Shown here piece by piece: positions 16,601 to 31,600 of a stretch of 60,000 nt of DNA. Every line of letters starts with the position of its first letter. The first letter of the stretch is position 1. The DNA is taken from NCBI RefSeq assembly GCF_964355755.1, contig NC_092680.1:20625001-20685000 (forward strand), in the 5' to 3' direction. A model generated the notes under the pieces. That model had not been told where the DNA came from. It saw nothing but the letters and a program-made list of their open reading frames with translations, and ran no database searches. This stretch comes from Antedon mediterranea. Its lineage: Eukaryota > Echinodermata > Crinoidea > Comatulida > Antedonidae. A program made the translations under genes and the position numbers.

Positions 16601-19600
16601 TTATCCACCATGTACATTTCACGATCTACATGCTTGGCATACGGCATTCCTTTCATTGCATCAAACATCTGCATGAACATCCCCTCAGCCTTTATTTGAT
16701 GAAATTGTATAATCATAACATTACTAACTAATAAAGTATGTTTCTTTTCTTTCTTATACTACAAATCTGTTCAGTTTTGTTGAATAGTTATATAAATGTA
16801 TACTACAGTTATTACCTTTATCTGTTTTTCTGTTGGTGATCCTGATAATTTGTCCATATGTGTAGCAATCAAACAGATAGGAGGTGACTCTATGCTCTTG
16901 CCATCAATTAAAATGGGGTTTCCTGAAAGATGCTGTAACACAGTATGTTCATAAATGGACCTTATCCAGAACAAATTCATATCCAAATTTGTCATTCCGA
17001 GTGAATCCTGAAATCAAAATGAAAATCAAATTGTTATTTAAAGTTTACTAACATTATAACTATAATCAATACCAAGTTATGTTTTAAATTAAACAATTGA
17101 CTGTGAATAAACGTTACTTACTATTGACGAATCTCGTGGATTAGCTAATTCATTCAAGTTGTCCGTAACACAAAATACCACACAATACGCCACTTTATTT
17201 GTGAGGAAAAACTATAAAAAAATACAATTTTTTGTATGTTAATGGGTTAATGGAATTTAGCTTGTAGGCCTATATTACATTGTTTGTTCATAATACTTCC
17301 ATATATTATTTTAACTTAAGAAGTTAACAAATACAATTAGTTTTATCTACAGTATACCCATAAAGGCAAACTCAGACAGCATCGTACAATGAGGCCCGAC
17401 GAGAAAATTAAAACATTTTTAATGTTCTCCCAACGATCTAAAAACTATCCCCGATAGACAAGACAACTCGTCGGGCCTCGTCTTGTCAGAATTCAACTCA
17501 GACAGCACCAACAAGTCAAGACGTTTTGTCGGGCCTTAAGAAAGAAGCAACTCTTACACTTATTTTATCTATACCTAAAAGAAAAAAGATGCACATCTAG
17601 TACAACACCAATTATCTCAAAACAATGCATTAAACAAGCATACCCTGTGTGTTATGTAGTAGTCTAGTTGACCAGCGTAGTCCCATATAGTAGTTATGTC
17701 ACTCACATCTACCTTTCCTGTTGCCTTTGCAACACTTTTCCTTGCAATATTCACAACTTTAGCCCAGGTTTTATCATTGCCTATTTAAACACAATAACAA
17801 AAAATCACTATGGTAATATTGCTTGATATACATAAATCTGCAGATATAAAAAATGACAACATTTTAATATTTTAGTATATGTGCCTACCTTCATCTAATT
17901 TCTTTTCCAATGCATTTGCACGAATTTGCTTCGATAGTTCAACACCTTTACAAAGCAAGAAAAATGAAACATGTATATTTATAGATACACAATATTTACA
18001 AATTAAATACATGTTTAAATACTTTCTAACATTGTTCAATCATTCTGTCTTTATACTATGTATGTAATTGAACAATGCTTTGTTTATTTGTTAAAGTTTC
18101 AAGAGTTTGTTTGATGCTAACTCACCATCTACATCTTCCACCTTCTTCCACTTTCTACAATCCTTCTTTGTTGCTTGAAACACTGTAGTTGTTACAATAC
18201 CATCTGTTGATGGCTCTCTGGAATTAAACCTAATAATAATGCATAGTAAAGTTAAACATAATTAAAGAATATTCAAGACTGAAACATCTATTATTTACTG
18301 AAAACAGAAATTATGAGTCGACAGTACCAAGGAAGAAACATTTGTGTCACTTATTAGTTTATTGGTTTAGATCGGTTTGCCTCTCAGGGTCATTGCATGT
18401 GTTTGATGACCATGGAGCTAATGATTTATGATCTCCTTAGAGTACATTGGTATTTAATGAGTGACAGTCAACCTCGTTATATTAGGTGCGGGGTTATTGT
18501 GTTGCAGGGCGAGGCATTCACTCCATAGCCGTCTTAACACGAGCACTATACATTAGCTGGGCACAATTTCCCACCTCCACCCCTTACTCCTTCCATTTTA
18601 GGACACGGAAGTTCTGGAGGGAGTATTGCCTTTTTTGGCACCCACTATCAAGCATTTATCATTATATCATTTATATCTAACTTTATATGGTGGATGTTAA
18701 CTACGAGGTTTAATTAACTAATTTTAGTTTCCCGTTAAGTTATATCTATCTATGTGATCAATTAATTTACTAATTTATATTAACTATTAATATTATTACT
18801 ATTATATTGTACTATTATGTTTTAAGGTAGAGAGTGACTCGCCTTTTGTAGGGAAGCACAATACTCTCATATGTTTAGATGTAATTTAGAATTGAGTGCT
18901 TCCCTATTTTGCGTCATTATTGAATAAAATGACATTTGACACTTATATTCATTTCTGTGTTTTTGTGGGAGCCATTTGTCACAAAGGCAATCCTAGCTAG
19001 CATAGGTTTACTTTATACAACTATGCATTTGAGTAAAGGTAATAAAACAAATAATAATTTTAAAAATACAAAAATACTAATATTTTACAGTTTCTAAGTT
19101 TTCAATAATTCTGTCTGAAAATTCAATTCAATTCAACATGGAATCACTTATCGATTTTTTCAGGGAAAAGTATTTAGTATTCCCTGGTTATTTTTACCTT
19201 TTACCAAGCATAGCCTTTACACAACTAGTCTTGCCAGCACCTTCTTTCCCAAGAAACATACATCTTGAATTCACAACTGCAATTTCACCATTTTGAAGCT
19301 CATCTTTGTATATTTTAATAGCATATTTACCCTTGGAATATATCTCTGCTGGAACTAATAATTCTAATATAAAAACATTAATATTATAACACTTTCAAAA
19401 TGTCAAATTTACTTTATTATTTGTTTTCTTACATAACCTCTTACAACCTAATAATATTAACATCTAAATAGTCATTGATAAATAATTTAAATTTTGTCAA
19501 AGATGTATTTTTCCCCCCAAAACATGAACAATTTGAATAAGCCATTATGCAGTTTTAATAAAGTTATTCACTTTCGTGGAGAAAAAAAAAGAACAAAAAT

Positions 19601-22600
19601 AATAATTTCGCTTATCAAGCAAAATAATGTCTGACAGACGACAAATATGATTATTTTTTTGCTTTAAAGAAAAAATAAAATTTTGTTCAAGTAGGCTACT
19701 GTAAATCCTTATTTTTTTCAATCCAATTTTTGGTCAAAGTGAACAAGCTTATTTACGATTGGAATATACTGCTGGAATTAATAAATGTAATATAAAAATA
19801 TCAACATTTTAAACAATTTCAAATAAATTTTTATTGTTCATAAATAACCTCCTACAAGTTAAAAATAACAAAGTAAGGCATCACTTACTGTCAAAGTCAA
19901 ATTTTAAAATCTTCTTTCTTTCATCTGGGTCTGTGTATCTAGTATTATTTTCTAAAACAGCCATTGGTCTATTTCCTTCCTATAAACAAATTAATGTTTT
20001 AGTTAGTATTAAGAAATAATATGAATTGATAATATTGGCTACTGAGTCTATCTAGACACCCTTATCAAATAAAAAACCATTATCAATAGTAGACTATGAT
20101 ATCTATAAATATGAAAATAAACACATATTAGTATGCTAATAATGTGTGAAAGAGACACACATGCTAGTATGCTTCATATACAGACACTACTGTACCATTA
20201 AACCAATGGTGATTTCATGCTATCTCAAAGTCAGATTAAATAGCAAACTCCTTTATTGTATTTATTTATTATTAGTAAAGTAATTTTTAAATTTAACAAT
20301 TCAACGACATCAAATGAATAATAATAATTTAAAAACGCATATTGTCACTTTTTAATATATTGGTATCTTTGTTAAACAATAAAAACATATTGGTAAGGTA
20401 TGGTAGGGACCCTTTCCAAATCTATTTGTGGTACACCCAAAATATCCATATCTCTTCACACTACAAAGTTGCATATAATGGTGTGTGTAAATTTATTTCT
20501 TTTCCTTTGGAAAGGAAATCGGAGATAAATCGGATAGAACCCATATTATAGAAAGAAGTCTATAAAGGCAATGCGATGATCAAAGGGCAAACTGCTTTTT
20601 AGTGAACTACCGTAATCAATTTATGATACATTTTTATATATTTTATGATGTAAATTATGTTATTTGCTAGTTTGTTGTTATTGTATTACAAATAGTTAAA
20701 GACTAAAAGTAGAACTGAAAAAATCTTTATATAATTATAATAATCATGAAGTTTAAAAAAAAACTAGATAAAATATTTTTCTGACACATTAATAATAATA
20801 ATACATTTTACTCTGTTGTGTTAGGTTTACAATATATACTATATATTATTCATATTATGATATTATACCATTCTCAATACAGTAAATAATCCTAATTACA
20901 GTATTTTTATTGATAAACAAGTCACGGGAAGTGATTAATTGATTATCATTATCATGAGAAAAAATATGGTTACAGTTACTGTAACCATATTTTATATTAA
21001 GAATTATCTTTGTAACCTAATGAAATGTTATACCTAGTCTTGAAAATAATTTCAATTTGAAATTAGTAAAATTACTTCTTTTTCGTTGATCCACTACAAA
21101 AAAAAAACCAAAAAAGTATGAAATAAGTATGTTGAAGTTCATGTATGTACTGTCACACAGTACTGTAATTGTGTATTATTGTAAATGATACAATTACCTT
21201 ATTTTGCAATGACAATGATGCACCTTGCTTTATAAAGAATATCACTAATTCCAAGGTACACTTTCCATAACACAAATACAAATGAAGTGGAGTGTCTCCA
21301 TCCTTGATGAACAAAATCATAATCATAAGTTCAATAATATTGATAATAGCTATATAAGTAATTGATAAGTGCTAAATAGACAACCAATAAATGTATAGCA
21401 AAACACATCACATCACAAATGGTAAAGTATACTGTGTGTATTCTCTTGCAACTTAATCCTGTAGTAAATTTGTTGCAGTTAAGTTCATTATAATTTACAT
21501 AATTGTCTACCTTTGTTACAGTATCTTTACATAGTAATTCATTTATGCAATCTTATGAATTGTTATACTTAGTCGTGAAAATAATTTCATTTTGAAATGA
21601 GTAAATTATTTCTTTTTTGTTAATCCAATACAAGAAAACAAATAAGTATTTAATAAGTATTACTAAATGTGTGTATGTACTGTCATACAGTAATTGTGTA
21701 TTATTGTAAATAAAACAATTACCTGATTTTGCAATGACAATGACGCCCCATGCTGTTGTATGAGGAATTTCACTATTTCCAAGGTATAATATCTTCTACT
21801 CACATACAAATGAAGTGGAGTGTTTCCATTCTTGATAAAGAAAATCATAATCATAAGTTCAATAATATTGATAACAGCTATATAAGTAATTGATAAGTGC
21901 TAAATAGACAACCAATAAATGTATAGCAAAACACATCTCATCACAAATGGTAAAGTATACTGTGTGTGTTCTCTTGCAACTTAATCCTGTAGTAAATTTG
22001 TTGCAGTTAAGTTCATTAATTTACATCATTGTCTACCTTTGTTACAGTATCTTTACATAGTAATTTATGCAATCCTATGATTCGTTATACCTAGTCTTGA
22101 AAATAATTTCATTTTGAAATGAGTAAATTATTCCTTTTTTTTAATCCAATACAAGAAAACAAATAAGTATGTAATAAGTATGTGTAAATGTATGTATGTA
22201 CTGTCATACAGTAATTGTGTATTATTGTAAATAAAACAATTAGCTTATTTTGCAATGACAATGATGCCCCATGGTGTTGTATGAGGACTTTCACTATTTC
22301 CAAGGTACAATGTTGATAACGCAGGTACAAATGAAGTGGAGTGTTTCCATCCTTGATGAACAAAATCATAATCGTAAGTTCAAAAATATTGATAACAGCT
22401 ATATAAGTAATTGATAAGTGCTAAATAGACAACCAATAAATGTATAGCAAAACACATCTCATCACAGATGGTAAAGTATACTGTGTGTATTCTCTTGCAA
22501 CTTAATCCTGTAGTAAATTTGTTGCAGTTAAGTTCATTATAATTTACGTCATTGTCTACCTTTGTTACAGTATCTTATAGTAATTTATGCAATCTTATGA

Positions 22601-25600
22601 ATTGTTATACTTAGTCTTGAAAATAATTTCATTTTGAAATGAGTAACTTATTTCTTTTTTGTTAATTCAATACAAGAAAACAAATAAGTATGTAATAAGT
22701 ATGTGTAAATGTGTGTATGTACTGTCATACAGTAATTGTGTATTGTAAATAAAACAATTACCTCATTTTGCAATGACAATGATGCACCTTGCTTTATAAA
22801 GAATGTCACTAATTCCAAGGTACACTCTCCATTACACAAATACAAATGAAGTGGAGTGTCTCCATCCTTGATGAACAAAATCATAATCATAAGTTCAATA
22901 ATATTGATAACAGCTATATAAGTAATTGATAAAAACACATCTCATCACAAATGGTAAAGTATACTGTGTGTATTCTCTTGCAAATTAATCCTGTAGTAAA
23001 TTTGTTGCAGTTAAGTTCATTATAATTTACATCATTGTCTACCTTTGCTACAGTATCTTTACATAGTAATTTATACAATCTTATGAATTGTTATACCTAG
23101 TCTTGAAAATAATTGTATTTTGAAATGAATAAATTATACATATCTTTTTGTTGATCTAATACAAGAAAAAAAAGTATGTAATAAATGTATGTAAGTTTGT
23201 GTATGTACTGTCATAAAGTAATTGTGTAATTGTAAATAAAACAATTACATTATTTTGCAATGACAATGATGCACCATGCTGTTGTATGAGGAATATCACT
23301 ATTTCCAAGGTATAATGTTTATTCCCCAAACACAAATGAAGTGGAGTGTTTCCATCCTTGATGAACAAAATCATAATCATAAGTTCAATAATATTGATAA
23401 CAGCTATATAAGTAATTGATAAGTGCTAAATAGACAACCAATAAATGTATAGCAAAACACATCTCATCACAAATGGTAAAGTATACTGTGTGTATTCTCT
23501 TGCAACTTAATCCTGTAGTAAATTTGTTGCAGTTAAGTTCATTATAATTTACGTCATTGTCTACCTTTGTTACAGTATCTTTACATAGTAATTTATGCAA
23601 TCTTATGAATTTTTATACCTATAGTCTTGAAAATAATTTCATTTTGAAATGAGTAAATTATTTCTTTTTTGTTAATCCAATACAAGAAAACAAATAAGTA
23701 TGTAATAAGTATGTGTAAATGTGTGTATGTACTGTCATACAGTAATTGTGTATTATTGTAAATAAAACAATTACCTTATTTTGCAATGACAATGATGCCC
23801 CATGCTGTTGTATGAGGAATTTCACTATTTCCAAGGTACAATATCTATTACTCGCATACAAATGAAGTGGGTTGTTTCCATCCTTGATGAATAAAATCAT
23901 AATCATAAGTTCAATAATATTGATAACAGCTATATAAGTAATTGATAAGTGCTAAATAGACAACAAATAAATGTATAGCAAAACACATCTCATCACAAAT
24001 GGTAAAGTATACTGTGTGTATTCTCTTGCAACTTAATCCTGTAGTAAATTTGTTGCAGTTAAGTTTATTATAATTTACATCATTGTCTACCTTTGTTACA
24101 GTATATTTACATAGTAATTTATACAATCTTATGAATAATTGTTATACTTAGTCTTAAAAATAATTGCATTTTGAAATGAATAAATTATACATATCTTTTT
24201 GTTGATCTAATACAAGAAAAACAAAGTATGTAATAAATGTATGTAAGTTTGTGTATGCACTGTGTTACGTGTGACGAGAGTCAGGTGTCACATGTCACAT
24301 GCAAATGAATCAAGTCGCCGGTGGTCAAGTGGACGAATCAGAATGGAGCATGGTGGTGCGCGGTATTTTGGAAAGCTGTGCTGGGTGTGGGATACAAAAA
24401 AGGGAGTCACTCAGGAGACAGGGCCAGCTAAGGACGCTTCCTTAAATGTAGGGTCAGGTGAACCCAAAAGTAGAAAAAGAGAGCCTTTAAGTACAGAAAT
24501 GTTGATCAAGGAACAAGAAGATGATTCATTTATACAGAAATTGGGGTCTAGGGTGTTACCTAAGGAGGAGGCGGCAAAACTACCGGTCTGCTTCTATAAA
24601 GAAAATAACGTTGTTATGAGAAAATGGAGGCCACGTCATGCACAGGTACATGATGTGTGGGCTGTGGTACATCAAATTGTAGTCCCGAAAGTCTATCACG
24701 ACGATGTAATAGGCATAGCCCATGACAACTCTATGTCAGGGCACTTGGGTGTTAGAAAAACACATGATAAAATTATTCAACATTTCTGGTGGCCATCTCT
24801 TAAAAAGGAAGTATCACACTATTGCCGTTTGTGCCACATATGCCAGGTTGTGGGAAAGCCAAATAAGAAAATTCCGGTAGCACCGCTTAAGCCAATACCC
24901 GCTTTTGGGGAACCATTCAGCAAAGTTATGATAGATTGCGTTGGTCCATTGCCAAAAACAAAGTCCGGAAATCAATATCTCCTTACTATTATGTGCTGCT
25001 CTACGCGTTTTCCCGAAGCAGTCCCACTTAGAAATATTAAGGCAGCAACGGTAGTCAAAGCTTTAATTAAATTCTTCACATTAGTTGGTTTGCCTACATC
25101 AATTCAATCTGACCAGGGCACTAATTTTAAATCAGGGTTATTCCAACAAATTATGTTACAATTGGGCATAGAGCAATCAACATCTAGTGCGTATCACCCA
25201 GAGTCTCAAGGTGCTATAGAAAGATTTCACCAAACGTTAAAAAACATGTTAAGGGCATATTGTGTAGAGTTTCAAAGGGAATGGGACGAAGGGGTACATT
25301 TAGTTCTTTTTGCAGCCAGAGAATCTGTACAAGAAACATTAGGTTTCAGCCCATTTCAGTTGGTCTTCGGTCACTCCGTGCGGGGACCATTAAAATTGCT
25401 GAAAGATAAGTGGCTCCAGGGAGAACTAAATAATGTAAATTTATTGGATTATGTATGTGACTTTAGGCATAAACTTAACAGGGCGACCGTCATTGCTAAA
25501 GCAAATTTAGTAAAAGCACAAACTAAGATGAAAACTTGGTATGATAAAAATGCAAAAAGCAGGGTTTTTAAACCTGGGGACAAGGTTCTGGCGTTGTTTC

Positions 25601-28600
25601 CCATTCAGGGGAGCCCAATGCAAGCGCGATTTCACGGTCCATACAAAATCGACTCAAAAATAAATGATCTAAATTATGTCATAAATACACCAGGGAGACG
25701 GAAGAGTAGACAATTATGTCACATTAATATGCTTAAAAAATATGCCGAACATGGTTCTAGCGATGTAAAACCAAATTGTGCGGCTGTAGCTTGTAACAAT
25801 GACGGTGGCTCTCACAATGATTTAAAAGAAAAGGGCAAGGAATATGATTTAAAACTAAGCAACTCTGATGTAATGAACAATTTACAACAAAAGTTAACTC
25901 ATTTATCAATAGAACAACAGAGTCAATTGAGTACACTGGTGAATAAATGGAACGGTATCTTTTCTGACACCCCTAGTGTAACAAATGCTGCAATCCATGA
26001 TATCATTGTTGGGGATACACAACCTATTAAGCAACATCCTTACAGGGTGAATCCAATTAAAATGAAGTATCTCCATAAGGTAATTGAATATATGTTAAAA
26101 AATAGTATAATTGAGCTTAGTAAAAGCGACTGGAGTTCGCCATGCATGCTTGTTCCCAAGTCTGATGGTTCATATAGACTCGTGGCGGATATGCGAGCAG
26201 TTAATCGTTGTTCAAAAACAGACTCGTATCTAATTCCGAAAATTGAAGATTTAATAGATAAGGTGGGGAACGCAAAATTTGTTAGTAAATTTGACCTTTT
26301 AAAAGGCTACTGGCAAGTGCCACTAACGCCGCGCGCCCAGGAAATTTCTGCTTTCTGTACCCCGTTCGGGCTTTATCAATACAGGGTGATGCCGTTTGGC
26401 CTTAAGAATGCGCCCGCGACATTTCAGCGAATGGTAAATCGACTTGTAGCTAACGTAGAAGGCTGCGAGGCGTATGTTGATGACCTGATAGTATACAGTC
26501 AAACTTGGGAGCAACACATGCAACAGTTAAATGAAATGTTTAAAGCTTTGTCACAAGCAAACCTAACTGTAAACTTAAGTAAGAGTGAATTCTGTCATGC
26601 TACGGTTACGTATCTTGGTCATGTTGTGGGGCAGGGAAGGGTTAGACCCATCAGGGCTAAGGTTGAGAGTATTTATCGGTACCCAGCACCCACAAACAAA
26701 AAATCGTTGATGAGGTTTTTAGGGATGGTGGGGTGCTATCGGAAGTTTTGTCCCAATTTTTCTAGCGTAGCAGGTCCTCTTACAGAATTGCTTAAGAAGA
26801 ATGTAAAATTTAAGTGGTCGGATATATGTGAAAGTGCCTTTAGGAAAATTAAGTCTATGCTAATGTGTGAACCAATCCTTATAGCACCGGATTTTAAGAA
26901 ACAATTCCGTTTGTATGTAGACGCCTGTGATGTGGGGATTGGTAGCGTTCTCATGCAGAAGAACGTTGATGGGATAGAATGTCCCGTATGTTATTTTTCT
27001 AGAAAATTAAGTAAACATCAAATGAATTATTCGACTATTGAGAAAGAATGTCTGGCACTATTGGAGTCGTTAACGCATTTTGATGTATATCTAAGCACTA
27101 CCGTAGACCCAATACTTGTGTTCACTGACCACAACCCACTTACCTTTATTTATAAAATGCGAAATAAAAATCAGCGGTTGCTGAGGTGGGGACTAACTTT
27201 ACAAGAATACAATGTTGAGATTAAGCATGTTAAAGGAAAGGAAAATGTGATTGCCGACGCTCTGTCTCGTGGGGTGTGAACAATATAAATATTATGAATG
27301 TAACGCAAATGAATATAAATATTATGAATGTAATGCAAATGAACATAAATATTATGAATGTAATGCAAATGAATATAATGTTATGAATGTAATGCAAATG
27401 AATAAAGATGTGTAAAATTAAGAATTATAAAAAAAAAATGTATGTATACTTGTGTGAAAAAAAAAAAAAATAGTAAATAATACAAGTTAAAATAGTGATA
27501 TGTAGCCCTAAGGTAAAGAAAAAGTAGGAAATGCAATAAAAATTGAAGTGTTAAAAAAAAAAAAAAAGTAGATGAATAAAATGATAATATATGATGTAAT
27601 GTGAAATTGAAATTGGGTAATAAATTAGAGATTTTTTTGTAAATACCAGTGGTTGGTGAGGAGGCACCAAAAGTTTTCCTGACGAAAAACTAACTTTAAG
27701 GGGGAGAGTGTTACGTGTGACGAGAGTCAGGTGTCACATGTCACATGCAAATGAATCAAGTCGCCGGTGGTCAAGTGGACGAATCAGAATGGAGCATGGT
27801 GGTGCGCGGTATTTTGGAAAGCTGTGCTGGGTGTGGGATACAAAAAAGGGAGTCACTCAGGAGACAGGGCCAGCTAAGGACGCTTGCGGTTAGAACTGTG
27901 CTTGAGACTGGAAGCGAGGCAGGACGATAAGAATGGGGAGGTTGTGATGTGTACAGATGGCCAGGCAAACCAACCACTCGGTATCATACGTATCTATAAT
28001 TGTGTTGTTATGTATTTTGTGCTTCGTGAAAGGAAATAAATGGAGCTCGTGCTCTTTGCATAATACTCTGAGTGTCGACTAGTATGTAATAAATGTATGT
28101 AAGTTTGTGTATGTACTGTCATAAAGTAATTGTGTAATTGTAAATAAAACAATTACATTATTTTGCAATGACAATGATGCACCATGCTGTTGTATGAGGA
28201 ATATCACTATTTCCAAGGTATAATGTTTATTCCCCAAACACAAATGAAGTGGAGTGTTTCCATCCTTGATGAACAAAATCATAATCATAAGTTCAATAAT
28301 ATTGATAACAGCTATATAAGTAATTGATAAGTGCTAAATAGACAACCAATAAATGTATAGCAAAACACATCTCATCACAAATGGTAAAGTATACTGTGTG
28401 TATTCTCTTGCAACTTAATCCTGTAGTAAATTTGTTGCAGTTAAGTTCATTATAATTTACGTCATTGTCTACCTTTGTTACAGTATCTTTACATAGTAAT
28501 TTATGCAATCTTATGAATTTTTATACCTATAGTCTTGAAAATAATTTCATTTTGAAATGAGTAAATTATTTCTTTTTTGTTAATCCAATACAAGAAAACA

Positions 28601-31600
28601 AATAAGTATGTAATAAGTATGTGTAAATGTGTGTATGTACTGTCATACAGTAATTGTGTATTATTGTAAATAAAACAATTACCTTATTTTGCAATGACAA
28701 TGATGCCCCATGCTGTTGTATGAGAAATTTCACTATTTCCAAGGTACAATATCTATTACGCGCATACAAATGAAGTGGGTTGTTTCCATCCTTGATGAAT
28801 AAAATCATAATCATAAGTTCAATAATATTGATAACAGCTATATAAGTAATTGATAAGTGCTAAATAGACAACAAATAAATGTATAGCAAAACACATCTCA
28901 TCACAAATGGTAAAGTATACTGTGTGTATTCTCTTGCAACTTAATCCTGTAGTAAATTTGTTGCAGTTAAGTTTATTATAATTTACATCATTGTCTACCT
29001 TTGTTACAGTATATTTACATAGTAATTTATACAATCTTATGAATAATTGTTATACTTAGTCTTAAAAATAATTGCATTTTGAAATGAATAAATTATACAT
29101 ATCTTTTTGTTGATCTAATACAAGAAAAACAAAGTATGTAATAAATGTATGTAAGTTTGTGTATGCACTGTGTTACGTGTGACGAGAGTCAGGTGTCACA
29201 TGTCACATGCAAATGAATCAAGTCGCCGGTGGTCAAGTGGACGAATCAGAATGGAGCATGGTGGTGCGCGGTATTTTGGAAAGCTGTGCTGGGTGTGGGA
29301 TACAAAAAAGGGAGTCACTCAGGAGACAGGGCCAGCTAAGGACGCTTCCTTAAATGTAGGGTCAGGTGAACCCAAAAGTAGAAAAAGAGAGCCTTTAAGT
29401 ACAGAAATGTTGATCAAGGAACAAGAAGATGATTCATTTATACAGAAATTGGGGTCTAGGGTGTTACCTAAGGAGGAGGCGGCAAAACTACCGGTCTGCT
29501 TCTATAAAGAAAATAACGTTGTTATGAGAAAATGGAGGCCACGTCATGCACAGGTACATGATGTGTGGGCTGTGGTACATCAAATTGTAGTCCCGAAAGT
29601 CTATCACGACGATGTAATAGGCATAGCCCATGACAACTCTATGTCAGGGCACTTGGGTGTTAGAAAAACACATGATAAAATTATTCAACATTTCTGGTGG
29701 CCATCTCTTAAAAAGGAAGTATCACACTATTGCCGTTTGTGCCACATATGCCAGGTTGTGGGAAAGCCAAATAAGAAAATTCCGGTAGCACCGCTTAAGC
29801 CAATACCCGCTTTTGGGGAACCATTCAGCAAAGTTATGATAGATTGCGTTGGTCCATTGCCAAAAACAAAGTCCGGAAATCAATATCTCCTTACTATTAT
29901 GTGCTGCTCTACGCGTTTTCCCGAAGCAGTCCCACTTAGAAATATTAAGGCAGCAACGGTAGTCAAAGCTTTAATTAAATTCTTCACATTAGTTGGTTTG
30001 CCTACATCAATTCAATCTGACCAGGGCACTAATTTTAAATCAGGGTTATTCCAACAAATTATGTTACAATTGGGCATAGAGCAATCAACATCTAGTGCGT
30101 ATCACCCAGAGTCTCAAGGTGCTATAGAAAGATTTCACCAAACGTTAAAAAACATGTTAAGGGCATATTGTGTAGAGTTTCAAAGGGAATGGGACGAAGG
30201 GGTACATTTAGTTCTTTTTGCAGCCAGAGAATCTGTACAAGAAACATTAGGTTTCAGCCCATTTCAGTTGGTCTTCGGTCACTCCGTGCGGGGACCATTA
30301 AAATTGCTGAAAGATAAGTGGCTCCAGGGAGAACTAAATAATGTAAATTTATTGGATTATGTATGTGACTTTAGGCATAAACTTAACAGGGCGACCGTCA
30401 TTGCTAAAGCAAATTTAGTAAAAGCACAAACTAAGATGAAAACTTGGTATGATAAAAATGCAAAAAGCAGGGTTTTTAAACCTGGGGACAAGGTTCTGGC
30501 GTTGTTTCCCATTCAGGGGAGCCCAATGCAAGCGCGATTTCACGGTCCATACAAAATCGACTCAAAAATAAATGATCTAAATTATGTCATAAATACACCA
30601 GGGAGACGGAAGAGTAGACAATTATGTCACATTAATATGCTTAAAAAATATGCCGAACATGGTTCTAGCGATGTAAAACCAAATTGTGCGGCTGTAGCTT
30701 GTAACAATGACGGTGGCTCTCACAATGATTTAAAAGAAAAGGGCAAGGAATATGATTTAAAACTAAGCAACTCTGATGTAATGAACAATTTACAACAAAA
30801 GTTAACTCATTTATCAATAGAACAACAGAGTCAATTGAGTACACTGGTGAATAAATGGAACGGTATCTTTTCTGACACCCCTAGTGTAACAAATGCTGCA
30901 ATCCATGATATCATTGTTGGGGATACACAACCTATTAAGCAACATCCTTACAGGGTGAATCCAATTAAAATGAAGTATCTCCATAAGGTAATTGAATATA
31001 TGTTAAAAAATAGTATAATTGAGCTTAGTAAAAGCGACTGGAGTTCGCCATGCATGCTTGTTCCCAAGTCTGATGGTTCATATAGACTCGTGGCGGATAT
31101 GCGAGCAGTTAATCGTTGTTCAAAAACAGACTCGTATCTAATTCCGAAAATTGAAGATTTAATAGATAAGGTGGGGAACGCAAAATTTGTTAGTAAATTT
31201 GACCTTTTAAAAGGCTACTGGCAAGTGCCACTAACGCCGCGCGCCCAGGAAATTTCTGCTTTCTGTACCCCGTTCGGGCTTTATCAATACAGGGTGATGC
31301 CGTTTGGCCTTAAGAATGCGCCCGCGACATTTCAGCGAATGGTAAATCGACTTGTAGCTAACGTAGAAGGCTGCGAGGCGTATGTTGATGACCTGATAGT
31401 ATACAGTCAAACTTGGGAGCAACACATGCAACAGTTAAATGAAATGTTTAAAGCTTTGTCACAAGCAAACCTAACTGTAAACTTAAGTAAGAGTGAATTC
31501 TGTCATGCTACGGTTACGTATCTTGGTCATGTTGTGGGGCAGGGAAGGGTTAGACCCATCAGGGCTAAGGTTGAGAGTATTTATCGGTACCCAGCACCCA

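Larger units (their letters stand above)
23173..28080. repeat. Tandem duplication, copy 1 (4,908 bp)
   Basis: Every matched landmark in 23173-28080 recurs exactly 4,908 bp later (28081-32988). The block carries two ankyrin exons and a Gmr1-like element lacking its last 71 bp of LTR. At the junction the LTR (GTGTCGACT) runs straight into array intron (AGTATGTAAT). I noticed only three substitutions between the copies. Confidence 0.92.
24263..28080 (+). mobile_element. Gmr1-like Ty3/gypsy element, copy 1
   Basis: 5' LTR remnant 24263-24439, pol frame, polypurine tract AAGGGGGAGAG, 3' LTR from 27709 cut at 28080 by the tandem duplication. No gag or protease is seen: the internal region begins directly at the integrase N-terminal region. 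It lies in an intron, antisense to the host gene. Confidence 0.88.

Noticed and set aside
20961-20993. Near-perfect 33-bp palindrome as a regulatory site
   Set aside because: AT-rich palindromes of this size occur by chance in such sequence; there is no neighbouring promoter or exon to support a function.
24262-24439. The first 60 residues of the Gmr1-like frame as a gag or leader domain
   Set aside because: They are translated LTR; the same residues appear again at the 3' LTR (27708-27893).
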